A stretch of DNA of 64,000 bases from Lentilactobacillus laojiaonis (GCF_020616595.1 NZ_CP085278.1:62001-126000), one strand, 5' to 3'. Shown: positions 1 through 9,351, numbered from the stretch's first letter. Notes: generated from the letters alone by a model not told the origin. Translations and numbers: made by a program.

Positions 1-658
1 CTGATAATTCATCAACTGAGTAGCCAGCAACATTACGTAAAATGTTGTAACTTTCATCAATTAATTCTTCATCACCGTATTCGATACCGTTGTGAACCAT
101 TTTTACGTAGTGTCCGGCACCGTTTGGTCCGATGTAAGCTACACATGGTTCGCCATCTTCAGGAGCTTTAGCAGAAATCTTTTCTAAGATTGGAGCTACT
201 AAATCATAAGCTTCTTTTTGACCACCTGGCATTAATGAAGGACCTTGTAAGGCACCTAATTCACCACCAGATACACCCATTCCGATAAAGTTAATACCTG
301 ATTCATCAAGTTTAGCATTACGTTTCATAGTATCGTGGAAGTTTGTGTTACCACCGTCGATTAAAACATCACCTTTTGAAAGTAATGGTAATAATTCTTC
401 GATAACAGCATCAGTTGGTTTACCAGCTTTAACCATTAATAAGATACGACGAGGTGTTTCAAGTGAGTTAACAAAATCTTCAATTGAGTAACTTGGAATA
501 AGATTTTTGTCACTGTGGTCTTTCATAACAGCTTCAGTTTTTTCTTTTGAACGATTGGTAATTGCAACGGTATATCCGCGGCTTTCAATGTTAAGGGCAA
601 GATTTTTACCCATAACGGCCATACCAACAACACCAATGTTTGCTTTTTGATCAGCCAT
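1..658 (-). CDS. gnd: 6-phosphogluconate dehydrogenase, decarboxylating (N-terminal part, cut by window edge)
   Basis: This enzyme oxidises and decarboxylates 6-phosphogluconate to ribulose 5-phosphate in the cytosol, the step that feeds phosphoketolase in heterofermenters. Translation from the ATG at 658 begins [20 protein letters not shown], with the GxAxMG Rossmann motif. It continues through the family blocks [21 protein letters not shown] and [12 protein letters not shown], so this is the long (about 470 residue) class. About 219 codons are visible and the C-terminus lies beyond base 1. An AAAGGA ribosome binding site precedes the start. It lies 115 bp downstream of zwf on the same strand and has its own promoter with an embedded palindrome. 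Confidence 0.96.
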   Translation of the reverse strand, partial: MADQKANIGVVGMAVMGKNLALNIESRGYTVAITNRSKEKTEAVMKDHSDKNLIPSYSIEDFVNSLETPRRILLMVKAGKPTDAVIEELLPLLSKGDVLIDGGNTNFHDTMKRNAKLDESGINFIGMGVSGGELGALQGPSLMPGGQKEAYDLVAPILEKISAKAPEDGEPCVAYIGPNGAGHYVKMVHNGIEYGDEELIDESYNILRNVAGYSVDELS

Positions 659-697
659 AATATAACCCATCCTTTATATAAAGTTTTAATAATACAA

Positions 698-725
698 AAT
701 ATAAACATAGTGTAACACTACACAA
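698..725 (-). promoter_or_regulatory. Promoter of gnd with palindromic operator in the spacer
   Basis: On the minus strand a -35 TTGTGT (720-725) and a -10 TATATT (698-703) are separated by 16 bp. The spacer holds the perfect palindrome TAGTGTTACACTA (708-720), six-base arms around one base. A dyad between -35 and -10 is the usual place for a repressor. The regulator is not identifiable from this window. Confidence 0.55.
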
Positions 726-773
726 GGTATTTGTTAAACAAAAAGATTAAAAAAATGAATTATTAATGAATTA

Positions 774-2252
774 TTATTGATTTAATTTATAAATCCATTG
801 ACGATGATCCTTAGTTAATAGTTCATCGGCAGCTACCGGACCCATAGTTCCTGGTTGGTAGTTAGGGAACATAGGTTGTTGAATATCCCAAACTCGGCGA
901 ATTTGATCAACAAATTTCCAAGCATAGCCAACTTCTTGCCAACTTGAGAAGTTAGTACCGTCACCTTTTAAGACATCATGGATAAGACGTTCATAAGGTT
1001 GTGGAACATCACGAGTTTTATCTTCGATAAACTTAAGATCGACTGGTTCAGTATGGAAACCTTGGTCGCCGTTCTTAGCATTTACACGTAGTGAGAATCC
1101 TTGAGCCGGATCAACGAAAATGGTTAAAACATTTTCAGTTAATGGAGTGCTACCACTTTGTGGGAAGGCAAAGATATCAATGAGTGGTTTTTTAAAGACT
1201 ACGTCAACTCTAGTAAATTTACCAGCTAATTTTTTACCAGTTCGAATATAGAATGGAGTTCCTGACCAGCGATAGTTATCAAATAATAATTTACCTGCTA
1301 CGAAAGTTTCAGTACGTGAATCGCTTGGTACGCCGGCTTCTTGACGATAACCAGGGTTCTTACCTTCTGGATCATATTGGCCACGAACAAAGTTAACTGA
1401 AGCTTCTGCGACGTTATATACACGTAAACTACGTAAAGCTTTAACTTTTTCAGCACGAATATCTACATCTTTGAAAGCTACTGGTTGTTCCATAGCTAGT
1501 AATGAAACGATTTGCATAATATGGTTTTGAACCATATCTCTTAAAGCACCAGAATTATCATAATAACCAGCACGTTCTTCAACTCCTAAATCTTCAGCTA
1601 AAGTAACTTGGATGTTATCGATATAACGATTATTCCAAAGTGCTTCAAAAATAGTGTTACCAAAACGTAGTGCTTCAATATTTTGAATCATTTCTTTACC
1701 AAGATAGTGATCAATTCTAAAGATTTGATCTTCATTGAATGAAGCACTTAAGGCATCATTTAATGCTTTTGCAGAAGCAAAGTCACGACCAAATGGTTTT
1801 TCAATAACTAGTCGGTTAAAGCCACCGTTAGTTGATAAAACATTTTGAGTTTTAAGATTTTTAGCTACTACCCCAAAGAAGTTAGGTGCCATTGATAGAT
1901 AGAAAATACGGTTACCTTGTAAATCATATTTCTTATCTAATTCGTCAGCTTTATCGCGTAGGACTGAGTAATGGGCTGAATCAGTAACATCATGAGCTTC
2001 ATAATAGAAGTGTGAAGCAAAATCATTTAATGTTTTTTTGTCAGCATTTTTAACGGAACTATTAACCGATTTGATTACTAATTCTCTAAATTGTTCATCG
2101 TTAAACTTATTACGTGCAGTACCTATTACTGCAAAATGATCATGAATATTTCCTTTAATGTATAGGTTATACATAGCGAAATAAAGTTTTCGAGTTGCTA
2201 AATCTCCGGTTGCTCCAAAAAGCATAATTAATGCGCGTCTTTCAGTTGCCAA
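774..2252 (-). CDS. zwf: Glucose-6-phosphate 1-dehydrogenase
   Basis: Oxidises glucose 6-phosphate to 6-phosphogluconolactone, making NAD(P)H; first step of the phosphoketolase route. The 492 residues match the family length. The N-terminal dinucleotide motif GATGDLA is at residues 13-19, and the substrate-binding block RIDHYLGKE lies near residue 180. The start is TTG at 2252 (MATERRALIML), preceded by a GGGGG ribosome binding site nine bases away; no ATG fits better. It lies upstream of gnd on the same strand, giving the order zwf-gnd, each with its own promoter. Nothing looks broken. Confidence 0.97.
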   Translation of the reverse strand: MATERRALIMLFGATGDLATRKLYFAMYNLYIKGNIHDHFAVIGTARNKFNDEQFRELVIKSVNSSVKNADKKTLNDFASHFYYEAHDVTDSAHYSVLRDKADELDKKYDLQGNRIFYLSMAPNFFGVVAKNLKTQNVLSTNGGFNRLVIEKPFGRDFASAKALNDALSASFNEDQIFRIDHYLGKEMIQNIEALRFGNTIFEALWNNRYIDNIQVTLAEDLGVEERAGYYDNSGALRDMVQNHIMQIVSLLAMEQPVAFKDVDIRAEKVKALRSLRVYNVAEASVNFVRGQYDPEGKNPGYRQEAGVPSDSRTETFVAGKLLFDNYRWSGTPFYIRTGKKLAGKFTRVDVVFKKPLIDIFAFPQSGSTPLTENVLTIFVDPAQGFSLRVNAKNGDQGFHTEPVDLKFIEDKTRDVPQPYERLIHDVLKGDGTNFSSWQEVGYAWKFVDQIRRVWDIQQPMFPNYQPGTMGPVAADELLTKDHRQWIYKLNQ

Positions 2253-2284
2253 AATAAATACCCCCGTGTTTTGATTTTAGAGGA

Positions 2285-2346
2285 TGGTATATGTGTCTAT
2301 ACCACTTCAATGTTTTTATTATATACCACCTTTTTGAACAAAAAAA
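2285..2346 (-). promoter_or_regulatory. Promoter of zwf with downstream inverted repeat
   Basis: On the minus strand a T-rich -35 (2341-2346) and a perfect -10 TATAAT (2318-2323) are 17 bp apart. About 10 to 30 bases downstream of the predicted transcript start lies a perfect inverted repeat with seven-base arms TGGTATA / TATACCA and a six-base spacer (2285-2304). A further half-site, TATACCACC, overlaps the -10 (2322-2330). This arrangement suggests a dimeric repressor site controlling entry into the pentose phosphate route. The regulator is unknown. Confidence 0.5.
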
Positions 2347-2364
2347 GCGAATAACGATAAAAAA

Positions 2365-2378
2365 TGTAATCGCTATCT
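2365..2378. promoter_or_regulatory. Possible cre (CcpA) site
   Basis: TGTAATCGCTATCT fits the cre pattern TGNAANCGNTTNCA at eight of its ten fixed positions. It lies about 20 bp upstream of the zwf -35 region and also upstream of the divergent secreted-protein gene, so the target is ambiguous. Confidence 0.25.
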
Positions 2379-2388
2379 TTTTTTGTTA

Positions 2389-2402
2389 CGAACGAATGTT
2401 TA
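2389..2402. promoter_or_regulatory. LexA/DinR-like box
   Basis: CGAACGAATGTTTA agrees with the Gram-positive SOS consensus CGAACRNRYGTTYC at all but the last base. It lies 89 bp upstream of the secreted-protein start at 2491 and about 50 bp upstream of a TATAAT (2453-2458) that probably serves that gene. The site is seen; its function is inferred. Confidence 0.3.
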
Positions 2403-2490
2403 AAAAAACAATAAGACACCTAATAAATCAAACTTTTTTCACATTTGGTGATTATAATAAAAAAACAAAAAGAAATGGAGAGAAACACTT

Positions 2491-3207
2491 ATGAAAAAAA
2501 TTAAGCTTATTGCTTTTGTAAGCATTGTGTTTGGTTTATTAGTTAGTTTTAATGTAACTGCTTCAGCAAGTAGTTTAAATATTAAAGTTAATGATATCTA
2601 TACCAACTCAAAAACAATTACTGGTACCGCTACTAAGGGAGTAAACGTAATTGTTAGAAACTCTAACAATAAAACAATTGCTAAGAGTAAGGCATCAAAA
2701 ACTACTGGTAAATTCAGTGTTAAATTACATACAAAATTAGTTGCAAATCAAAAACTTTATGTTTACGCTAACCAAGCTAAAGGTAAATATTTCTACCGTA
2801 TTCAAACCGTTATGGCAAGATCAAATAAATCATCAAATAGTTCTAAAAATGTTGCCAATAATTCAGCGGTAACTTTACAAACTCCAACTGGTATTTGGAA
2901 ATCTGGCTCAAATCATGGTTACTACGTAGTTTACAAATTTAACCAAACTACTGGTTTTAATCAATACATCTACAAAGGTAGCAAACTAGTTAAAAAGACA
3001 ATTAGTTATGCAGCCTACGATGTTACTCCAAGTTCAAATGCTTTTTGGAAGATTACATATCATGAAAGAGGTAAGAGCTCAAAGAGTTTCTATCTAAGAT
3101 TTAATTCTAATAAACAATTTGCCGTTGTAGATAAAAACAACCACGCAATTAAAGTAAAATATGCTAACTTACCATTAAGTTATTACAAAGCTAACTTAAT
3201 TAAATAG
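2491..3207 (+). CDS. Secreted protein with bacterial Ig-like domain
   Basis: The 238-residue product starts with a typical signal peptide (MKKIKLIAF, hydrophobic core, cleavage probably near TASAS). Residues of roughly 30-110 look like a bacterial Ig-like fold of the kind seen in cell-surface proteins (NDIYTNSKTITGTATKG). A Ser/Asn-rich linker follows, then a C-terminal domain rich in Tyr and Lys with no recognised family. No LPxTG anchor or catalytic motif is visible, so it is probably released or held non-covalently at the wall. A GGAGAG ribosome binding site precedes the ATG, and a strong terminator follows directly. It is a single-gene unit divergent from zwf. The biological role is unknown. 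Confidence 0.75.
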   Translation: MKKIKLIAFVSIVFGLLVSFNVTASASSLNIKVNDIYTNSKTITGTATKGVNVIVRNSNNKTIAKSKASKTTGKFSVKLHTKLVANQKLYVYANQAKGKYFYRIQTVMARSNKSSNSSKNVANNSAVTLQTPTGIWKSGSNHGYYVVYKFNQTTGFNQYIYKGSKLVKKTISYAAYDVTPSSNAFWKITYHERGKSSKSFYLRFNSNKQFAVVDKNNHAIKVKYANLPLSYYKANLIK

Positions 3208-3210
3208 TTA

Positions 3211-3246
3211 AAAAGCCAAATCATTAAAGATGATTTGGCTTTTTTA
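3211..3246 (+). terminator. Intrinsic terminator of the secreted-protein gene
   Basis: A 13-bp stem (AAAAGCCAAATCA with its complement) with a seven-base loop ends in a T run, four bases after the stop codon. Confidence 0.85.
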
Positions 3247-3320
3247 GTGCATATTGGTATTAATTTACTACAAAATATGGCAAAATAGGGGTTAAATATT
3301 AAAAATAGGGGATTGATTAG

Positions 3321-4490
3321 TTGTTTAAGAAAAAAACTGAATTAAATTTAAAAGCAGTGGTTGTTTATGCCTTACTTTTAAATTCTGGTGCAGCTTTGTT
3401 ATGGCCGTTAGTAACGGTTTATATGCACAATTATCTACATAAATCATTAACATTAGCCGGGATGGTTTTATTGGTGATGTCGCTGGCGATGATGGTAGGT
3501 AATTATTGTGGTGGTTATTTATATGATAAATGGTCACCGTATAAAATTGCAATTGTTAGTGCGTTAATTTCTACAATTGGAATACTAGTTCTGATATTTT
3601 TACATAGTTGGCCGATTTTTGGAATTATGCTAATTTTTGTAGGCTTTGGGGATGGAGCTTGTATGACGCTGCTGAATTCCTATGCTGCCACTATTCGTAG
3701 CCGACCCAATCGAGTAGTATTTAATATTTTATATATTGGTACTAATTTGGGTGTGGTAATTGGAACGCTACTAGTTGGATTTTTGATGGCGCATGGAATT
3801 GCCATCGTATTCTCAGCTGCGTTAGTATTTTATATCGCATTATTACTAATTACTATTTTTGCATTTAATATCGAAGTTCCACGAGGATCTGATAATAATC
3901 CGACTCCAAATAAACCCGTGGCTAAACATTCCATGAACAAAACAGTTTTATTGATTTGTTTATTAATTTTAGCAGTATATTTAGCCTACACGCTTTGGGA
4001 AAGTGTTATCTCAGTTCACATGACTCAGTTAGGCATTTCGTTTGAAAAATATAGTATTTTATGGACACTTAATGGTTTGATGATTGTTATTGGTCAGCCA
4101 TTAGTTAACCGAATTGGTGAAAGATTTAAATTAAGTAATCAAGTTTATGTAGGAATTTTTGTATTTGCTATTTCATTTCTAGGATTAATTGTTGCAACCA
4201 AATATAGTACTTTTGTAGTAGTAATGATTATTACTACTTTAGGAGAAATGATTGGTTTGCCAGGAATCCCAGCTTGGATTGATAATTTATCTGAACCAGC
4301 TGAGCGCGGTAGGTATCAAGGAATGTATAATATCTTTATTTCCTTGGGACGTGCTATCGGTCCATTATATGGGGGCGCAGTTATTGAATATGCCTCATAT
4401 AAAGTGCTATTTGGTTCAGCCGCAGGTCTAATTATTTTCTTCTTAATATTATTAATTTTAAAAAACCGCACTAAAAAAGCCACCGATTAA
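3321..4490 (+). CDS. MFS transporter, probable drug/metabolite exporter (DHA1 type)
   Basis: A 389-residue integral membrane protein with about twelve hydrophobic segments and a central cytoplasmic loop (EVPRGSDNNPTPNKPVAKH), the classic 6+6 MFS layout. The motif GGYLYDKWSPYK in the loop between segments 2 and 3 corresponds to MFS motif A (GxxxDrxGrr). It resembles the Bacillus YttB-type exporters; the substrate cannot be read from sequence. The start is TTG at 3321 with AGGGGA eight bases upstream; no ATG lies near the family N-terminus. It is a single gene followed by a terminator overlapping its stop codon. Confidence 0.82.
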   Translation: MFKKKTELNLKAVVVYALLLNSGAALLWPLVTVYMHNYLHKSLTLAGMVLLVMSLAMMVGNYCGGYLYDKWSPYKIAIVSALISTIGILVLIFLHSWPIFGIMLIFVGFGDGACMTLLNSYAATIRSRPNRVVFNILYIGTNLGVVIGTLLVGFLMAHGIAIVFSAALVFYIALLLITIFAFNIEVPRGSDNNPTPNKPVAKHSMNKTVLLICLLILAVYLAYTLWESVISVHMTQLGISFEKYSILWTLNGLMIVIGQPLVNRIGERFKLSNQVYVGIFVFAISFLGLIVATKYSTFVVVMIITTLGEMIGLPGIPAWIDNLSEPAERGRYQGMYNIFISLGRAIGPLYGGAVIEYASYKVLFGSAAGLIIFFLILLILKNRTKKATD

Positions 4491-4505
4491 GTCGATGGCT
4501 TTTTT
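4473..4505 (+). terminator. Intrinsic terminator of the MFS gene
   Basis: AAAAAAGCCA pairs with TGGCTTTTTT around the stop codon of the transporter, so the last codons lie inside the hairpin. Confidence 0.85.
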
Positions 4506-4885
4506 AGTATCATTGTTGTTACTTAATGTGCATCATAAATTTAAAAATCCCCCGATTTTGTTATTAAAATAAATTTATGAATATGCTAATAAAAATAACT
4601 GAGATTGCGAGTATTATTTTTATTAAAATAATTAATGCGTCTATGAATAATATTTCCCCCAAATATTATGTAGCCAGCCTTAATCATACTCAATAACATC
4701 AAGTAATTGATTAAACTTAAAAATTTTGGTAATAACTATATGAAATAATTGCAAATTATGTGTTTAGTAAATCAATCTCTATAATAAGGTTTATAACTAA
4801 ATACTAACGCTAATAATCTTAAATACTACTAACTTTAAATTAGTTTAACAATTTTTAGAATTACTTAATAAGTGTTTAGTTATAT
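4506..4885. other. AT-rich gene-free stretch
   Basis: About 380 bp between two genes that both transcribe toward it. No ORF with a convincing start, no tRNA and no long hairpin was seen. A short hydrophobic minus-strand frame (4564-4662) is discussed among the rejected items. It may be decayed sequence. Confidence 0.6.
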
Positions 4886-4920
4886 AAAAAGACGTTAGGC
4901 TTCATCGCCAACGTCTTTTT
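4886..4920 (-). terminator. Intrinsic terminator of the CorC/HlyC gene
   Basis: An 11-bp perfect stem, AAAAAGACGTT with AACGTCTTTTT, encloses the last codons and stop of the minus-strand gene and ends in T residues on that strand. Confidence 0.85.
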
Positions 4921-6256
4921 TAGGATCTTCATTTAGTTTAGTAACTTCAAACCAGTTAACGAATGAATTTTCGTAATCAATAACTTTAAATTCAAACGCA
5001 TGAAGCTTGATTACCTTGCCAGATTTTAAGTCGGGATAATTATCAATAAAGTAACCGGCTAGCGTTACGGCATCCGAATTAGTAAACTCGGGGATATCGA
5101 TATCAAAGTAGCGTTCAAAATCATGAGTGGTTAATTTACCGCTAACTTGATAAGTTCCATTGGGTTGCTTAAAGATATCTTCAGTAATTGAAGGATCGAT
5201 TTCATCTCGAACCGTTCCAAATAGTTCTTCATAAATATCTTTATCAGTGATAATTCCGGAAGTTCCACCATATTCGTCTACAACAACTACAATCGGAGTT
5301 TGTTTTTTAATCATTTGATGTAAAACATCTGTGATTGGTGACATTTCGGGAGTTGTGGTAATGTTACGAAGTAATTTATCTACGTGAATACTTGAATCAA
5401 CTTGTGATTGGCGAATTAAATCATAGCTATATACATAACCAAGAATTTTATCTTTATCATTATCAGCCACTACTGGAAGCCGACTAAATTTTTCTTGTAA
5501 GTAAACTTGTAAGGCTTCTTTAACCGTTGAAGTAATATCAATAACTACCAATTGAGTACGGTCAATCATGATATCCTTAGCAACTTTATCGTTAAATTGG
5601 AAAGCACGACGCATGTATAAATAGTCATTTTGTTCTAGCTCACCATTTTTAACAGCATTACGAGATAGGTTTAAGATTTCTGCTTGCGAAAAAGCTTCGT
5701 CATTTTCGTCGGCAATGGGAATTCCTAATAGTTTTACAATACCGTTAGCGGATTTATTAAGTAACCAAACAAATGGATAAAAAATGACGTGAAAATATCT
5801 TAAAGGACTAGCCACAAAGTCTAAAACCCTAGTTGGCATCCCGATACTAACATTTTTAGGAACAATTTCAGTTAAAACTACTTCTAGATAGGTTAATAAG
5901 ATAACTCCAAGGACCGCTCCAATACCATGAGCAGTTGCTTCACCAATTGGAGAATTATTAATCTCTAGTAAGTCAAAGAGAAGTGTTTCGAAAAATGATT
6001 CACCCACCCAACCTAAAATAATACCAGCAACTGAAACCCCTACTTGGGTAGTTGAAAGATATTCATTTAAATTGGTAACCATGTGAATTTCACGATCGAT
6101 TTTTTTGATTTTACCTTTGGAAGCAATTTTTTTCTTTTCTTCCAATGCACTTAATCGAGTTTGTACTAGGGCAAACTCACCAGCCACGAAGAAAGCGGCG
6201 GCAATAAAAGTAATAATAATAATAACCAGATTGGAGATTATCTGACCTTCAGTCAA
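4895..6256 (-). CDS. CNNM/CorC/HlyC family membrane protein with CBS pair
   Basis: The 453-residue protein has the complete family layout. An N-terminal DUF21/CNNM domain (about residues 1-190, three to four hydrophobic segments) is followed by a CBS pair (about 215-335, with IMIDRTQLVVID and VVDEYGGTSGIITDKD). A C-terminal CorC_HlyC transporter-associated domain occupies about 350-440. Such proteins sit in the cytoplasmic membrane and are linked to magnesium or cobalt export or tolerance; the name haemolysin is historical. The start is TTG at 6256 with GAGGAA upstream. Single gene, own terminator. Family assignment is firm, substrate is not. Confidence 0.9.
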   Translation of the reverse strand: MTEGQIISNLVIIIITFIAAAFFVAGEFALVQTRLSALEEKKKIASKGKIKKIDREIHMVTNLNEYLSTTQVGVSVAGIILGWVGESFFETLLFDLLEINNSPIGEATAHGIGAVLGVILLTYLEVVLTEIVPKNVSIGMPTRVLDFVASPLRYFHVIFYPFVWLLNKSANGIVKLLGIPIADENDEAFSQAEILNLSRNAVKNGELEQNDYLYMRRAFQFNDKVAKDIMIDRTQLVVIDITSTVKEALQVYLQEKFSRLPVVADNDKDKILGYVYSYDLIRQSQVDSSIHVDKLLRNITTTPEMSPITDVLHQMIKKQTPIVVVVDEYGGTSGIITDKDIYEELFGTVRDEIDPSITEDIFKQPNGTYQVSGKLTTHDFERYFDIDIPEFTNSDAVTLAGYFIDNYPDLKSGKVIKLHAFEFKVIDYENSFVNWFEVTKLNEDPKKDVGDEA

Positions 6257-6458
6257 CGTTTATTCCTCATTTCATTATGTCTTTCCCAATGTAAATAATA
6301 TTTACATAATTAAAAATTCTACTACAATATTTATTCCAGTGATAGATATTTTACCAAATATTATTTATATTTAAAATCAATTTTACCACTGTTTTTTAAA
6401 TATCATGTTATTCTAGCTATAAAGTATTAGATTTAAAAATTAAATGGGGGTAATCATT

Positions 6459-6875
6459 ATGGTAAATAATCGTGATTTTGGAATTTTCAATCAAAATGAA
6501 GACTTTTTTAGTAGCATTGGTAAAAATTTCCTAGGTGCTTTTAATAACGCCATGAAAACTGATATTGTAGAAAGTAATGATCAATATGAAGTTAAAATTG
6601 ATTTACCCGGTTTTAAAAAGGATGGGATCCGTGTCGATTATCAAAATGATAATTTAATAGTCCATGCAAAACACGCCTATGCTTCCGAGCAACATAATGA
6701 TGATCGCAAAGTAATTAAACAAGAACGTTCCGCTGATAACTTATCGAGAAGCTATAATTTGCCTAATGTTGATGAAGCAAATATTAAAGCAACTTATAAT
6801 GGGGGAATTCTTGATATTATTTTACCTAAGCAAGCACCCGATGATAGTGGAACTCATCATATTGAAATCCAATAA
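6459..6875 (+). CDS. hsp20: Small heat shock protein, Hsp20/alpha-crystallin family
   Basis: A 138-residue holdase chaperone of the cytosol. The alpha-crystallin domain covers about residues 35-130, with the opening DIVESNDQYEVKIDLPGFKK, the RSADNLSRSYNLP block and the closing GGILDIILPK (the family G-x-L-x-I/V motif). An in-frame ATG at 6444 exists, but GGGGG at 6446-6450 sits eight bases before the ATG at 6459, so that is the start chosen. No CIRCE element or clear CtsR direct repeat was seen upstream. It is monocistronic with a strong terminator. Confidence 0.94.
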   Translation: MVNNRDFGIFNQNEDFFSSIGKNFLGAFNNAMKTDIVESNDQYEVKIDLPGFKKDGIRVDYQNDNLIVHAKHAYASEQHNDDRKVIKQERSADNLSRSYNLPNVDEANIKATYNGGILDIILPKQAPDDSGTHHIEIQ

Positions 6876-6883
6876 AATGTTAA

Positions 6884-6919
6884 AGACCATCCTAAGATTT
6901 TCTAAGGATGGTTTTTATT
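6884..6919 (+). terminator. Intrinsic terminator of hsp20
   Basis: A 12-bp stem, ACCATCCTAAGA with TCTTAGGATGGT (seen as TCTAAGGATGGT with one slip), is followed by a T-rich run just after the stop codon. Confidence 0.8.
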
Positions 6920-7005
6920 TTTAGAAAAATGACTACAATAGTAAAAACTGTTTTTTTACGATTTATTTTGTAAAATAAGTTTAATACTAATTAGTGGAGG
7001 AAAAT

Positions 7006-9351
7006 ATGGGAAAATCAATTATTCAACCAAGTGAAGTTAACATTAACACTGGCTTAAATTTTAACCAGGTTGATGAACAAAAAAAGATGGATCAACAAAA
7101 TACCGCCCAACATTCCCTAACTAGAAGTGTGTCGCAGATTTTAAAAGATAATATACTAACTCCGTTTAATTTTATTAACATAATTTTAGGAGTATTAGTT
7201 TTTTATACGGGAAGCTACAAAAACTTACTATTTTTAGGAATTGCGTTTTTTAATACTGGGATCGGAGTCATTCAAGAACTGCGCTCTAAGCGCCAAATTG
7301 ATAAAATGGCGATCTTAGCTGAGGGTACTCTGAAGGTATTACGCCAAAGTGAAGTTCTACATATCAAACCGGAAGAAATTGTTTTAGGCGATATTTTATT
7401 ACTAAATCGAGGAGATCAAATTCCAGTAGATGGAAAAGTCGTCCAAAGCAATTCTATGGAAGTTGATGAATCCCAAATCACTGGAGAATCAACCACCATA
7501 ACTAAAAAAACGGGTGATCATTTAACTTCGGGAAGTTTTTTAGTTAGTGGATCAGGTAAAATGTCGGTTACTAAGGTGGGTAAGCATACTTTTGTTAATC
7601 ATTTATCAGACAAAGCGCGTAGTGGAAATGATACTAAGAGTATTTTACTGACTACGATCAATAAAATTATTAAAGTCCTAACTTTTATTATTATTCCTTT
7701 AGGAGTAGCACTATTCATTTCTAAAATCCTCGGTGGGGCTTCTATTAACCGATCGATTTTAGGAGCCGTTGCTGCGATGGTTGGGATGATTCCTGAAGGC
7801 CTAGTCTTACTAACTTCAATGACCTTGGCCGTATCGGCTTTGAAATTAGCTCGAGAAAAGACCTTAGTAAGGGATTTACCAGCGATTGAAACTTTGGCGC
7901 GTGTAGATACTATCTTTTTAGATAAAACTGGAACTATTACCTCAGGAGAATTAAAATACGCTCGCACCATTGCCTTATCGGAATTATCTGTTGATCAAAT
8001 TAATCAATTGGCTTGTGGAATTGTGATTGGTACCGGCGATGAAAATGAAACAGCCATCGCGATTACTGAAGCAATTCCAAATCCACAGTTATCTGTTAAT
8101 CAAGTGATTCCATTTTCTTCTGAACGGAAATGGAGTGGGGTGGAATTTAGCGATGGAAATAAATACGTCCTCGGAGCTCCCCAATTTATTTCTAGTTCAG
8201 TACCTAGTGATACCATTACTGGCTATGCTAAGCAGGGTTACCGCGTTTTAGTCTTAGCAAAAGTTAGTCAATTTGAAAACCTTAAGGATACCAATCCTCA
8301 AATTTTAGGCGCCATCTTAATTACGGATGTGATTCGCCCCAATGCTAAGGACACCTTTAAATATTTCAATACCCAAGGAGTAGATATTAAAGTGATTTCT
8401 GGGGATGACCCGGCTACGGTTTCAGCCATAGCTAGTCAAGCCGATATTAAGAATTCCAAACAGTATGTTGATATGTCTGAAATTGATGAAAATGCTAATC
8501 TTACTGAGTTAATTGAAAATAACACAATTTTTGGTCGTGTAACCCCGGATCAAAAATATGATTTAATCAAAGATTGGCAAGATCAAGGCCACGTAGTTGC
8601 TATGACTGGGGATGGAGTAAATGATTTACTAGCTTTACGTCAAGCCGACTGTGGAATTGCGATGGCTTCAGGTAGTGAAAGTACTAAGAGTATCGCTGAT
8701 TTTGTATTAATTGATTCCAATTTTGATGCCATGATTGGGGTATTAAACGAAGGACGTCGAGTTATCAATAATATTGAACGAGTGGCCTCAATGTACTTAA
8801 TTAAGACGATGTATTCCGTGGCACTCTCGTTACTATTTATTTTTGTAGCTAGTGGCTATCCGTTTGAACCTATTCAGTTGACGCCGATTACGACTTTGAT
8901 GGTGGGAATTCCATCATTTTTCCTAGCTTTACAACCAAACTTTAAGAAAATTAGTGATCAATTTTTACGTAATATTATGCTGATTTCTACGCCCGCTGCC
9001 ATTACGATAGTCGGATATATTATTGTAATTGAAGTATTAGGACAAATTTTTGGTTTGGAATATATGTTTACTTCGACTCTATCAGTATTATTGACTGGAG
9101 CAATTAGTTGGATTGCTTTAGTAATGGTTTCAAGACCATTTAATCGTTTTAAATTAATGCTAGATGGTACTATGTTAGTCATATTTTTAATCATAATAAT
9201 TATGTTTAATCGTTTATTCTCATTGGTTTCATTTTTCAATCCTAGAATTTGGTTGTTTGCCTTACCATTGATTTTAACTTCTTACTTTGTATTTAGATTT
9301 ATTCAGGAATTATGTATCAAATTTGTTAATCGTAAAAAACATAATAAGTAG
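7006..9351 (+). CDS. Cation-transporting P-type ATPase (CtpE-like)
   Basis: A 781-residue P-type ATPase. In order: the actuator motif ITGES; the membrane motif PEGL, which replaces the CPx of heavy-metal pumps; the phosphorylation motif DKTGT; the ADP-site region; and the hinge TGDGVNDLLALRQAD. These are followed by four to six C-terminal hydrophobic segments. PEGL excludes copper or cadmium CPx-ATPases and fits the group that includes mycobacterial CtpE (calcium uptake); the substrate here is inferred only. ATG at 7006 follows GGAGG by five bases, so an in-frame GTG at 6994 is rejected. Single gene without an obvious terminator; DUF1836 follows closely. Confidence 0.87.
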   Translation: MGKSIIQPSEVNINTGLNFNQVDEQKKMDQQNTAQHSLTRSVSQILKDNILTPFNFINIILGVLVFYTGSYKNLLFLGIAFFNTGIGVIQELRSKRQIDKMAILAEGTLKVLRQSEVLHIKPEEIVLGDILLLNRGDQIPVDGKVVQSNSMEVDESQITGESTTITKKTGDHLTSGSFLVSGSGKMSVTKVGKHTFVNHLSDKARSGNDTKSILLTTINKIIKVLTFIIIPLGVALFISKILGGASINRSILGAVAAMVGMIPEGLVLLTSMTLAVSALKLAREKTLVRDLPAIETLARVDTIFLDKTGTITSGELKYARTIALSELSVDQINQLACGIVIGTGDENETAIAITEAIPNPQLSVNQVIPFSSERKWSGVEFSDGNKYVLGAPQFISSSVPSDTITGYAKQGYRVLVLAKVSQFENLKDTNPQILGAILITDVIRPNAKDTFKYFNTQGVDIKVISGDDPATVSAIASQADIKNSKQYVDMSEIDENANLTELIENNTIFGRVTPDQKYDLIKDWQDQGHVVAMTGDGVNDLLALRQADCGIAMASGSESTKSIADFVLIDSNFDAMIGVLNEGRRVINNIERVASMYLIKTMYSVALSLLFIFVASGYPFEPIQLTPITTLMVGIPSFFLALQPNFKKISDQFLRNIMLISTPAAITIVGYIIVIEVLGQIFGLEYMFTSTLSVLLTGAISWIALVMVSRPFNRFKLMLDGTMLVIFLIIIIMFNRLFSLVSFFNPRIWLFALPLILTSYFVFRFIQELCIKFVNRKKHNK

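Noticed and set aside
523-708. 61-residue minus-strand frame
   Set aside because: It overlaps the start of gnd in another frame, and gnd gives a full family match.
2291-2494. 67-residue plus-strand frame before the secreted-protein gene
   Set aside because: It covers the zwf promoter, has no ribosome binding site and overlaps the next start codon; the composition is that of AT-rich intergenic DNA.
4564-4662. 32-residue hydrophobic minus-strand frame that could be a type I toxin-like peptide
   Set aside because: It would need a TTG start with no proper ribosome binding site, and AT-rich DNA readily yields Ile/Leu-rich frames. No antisense RNA promoter was identified.
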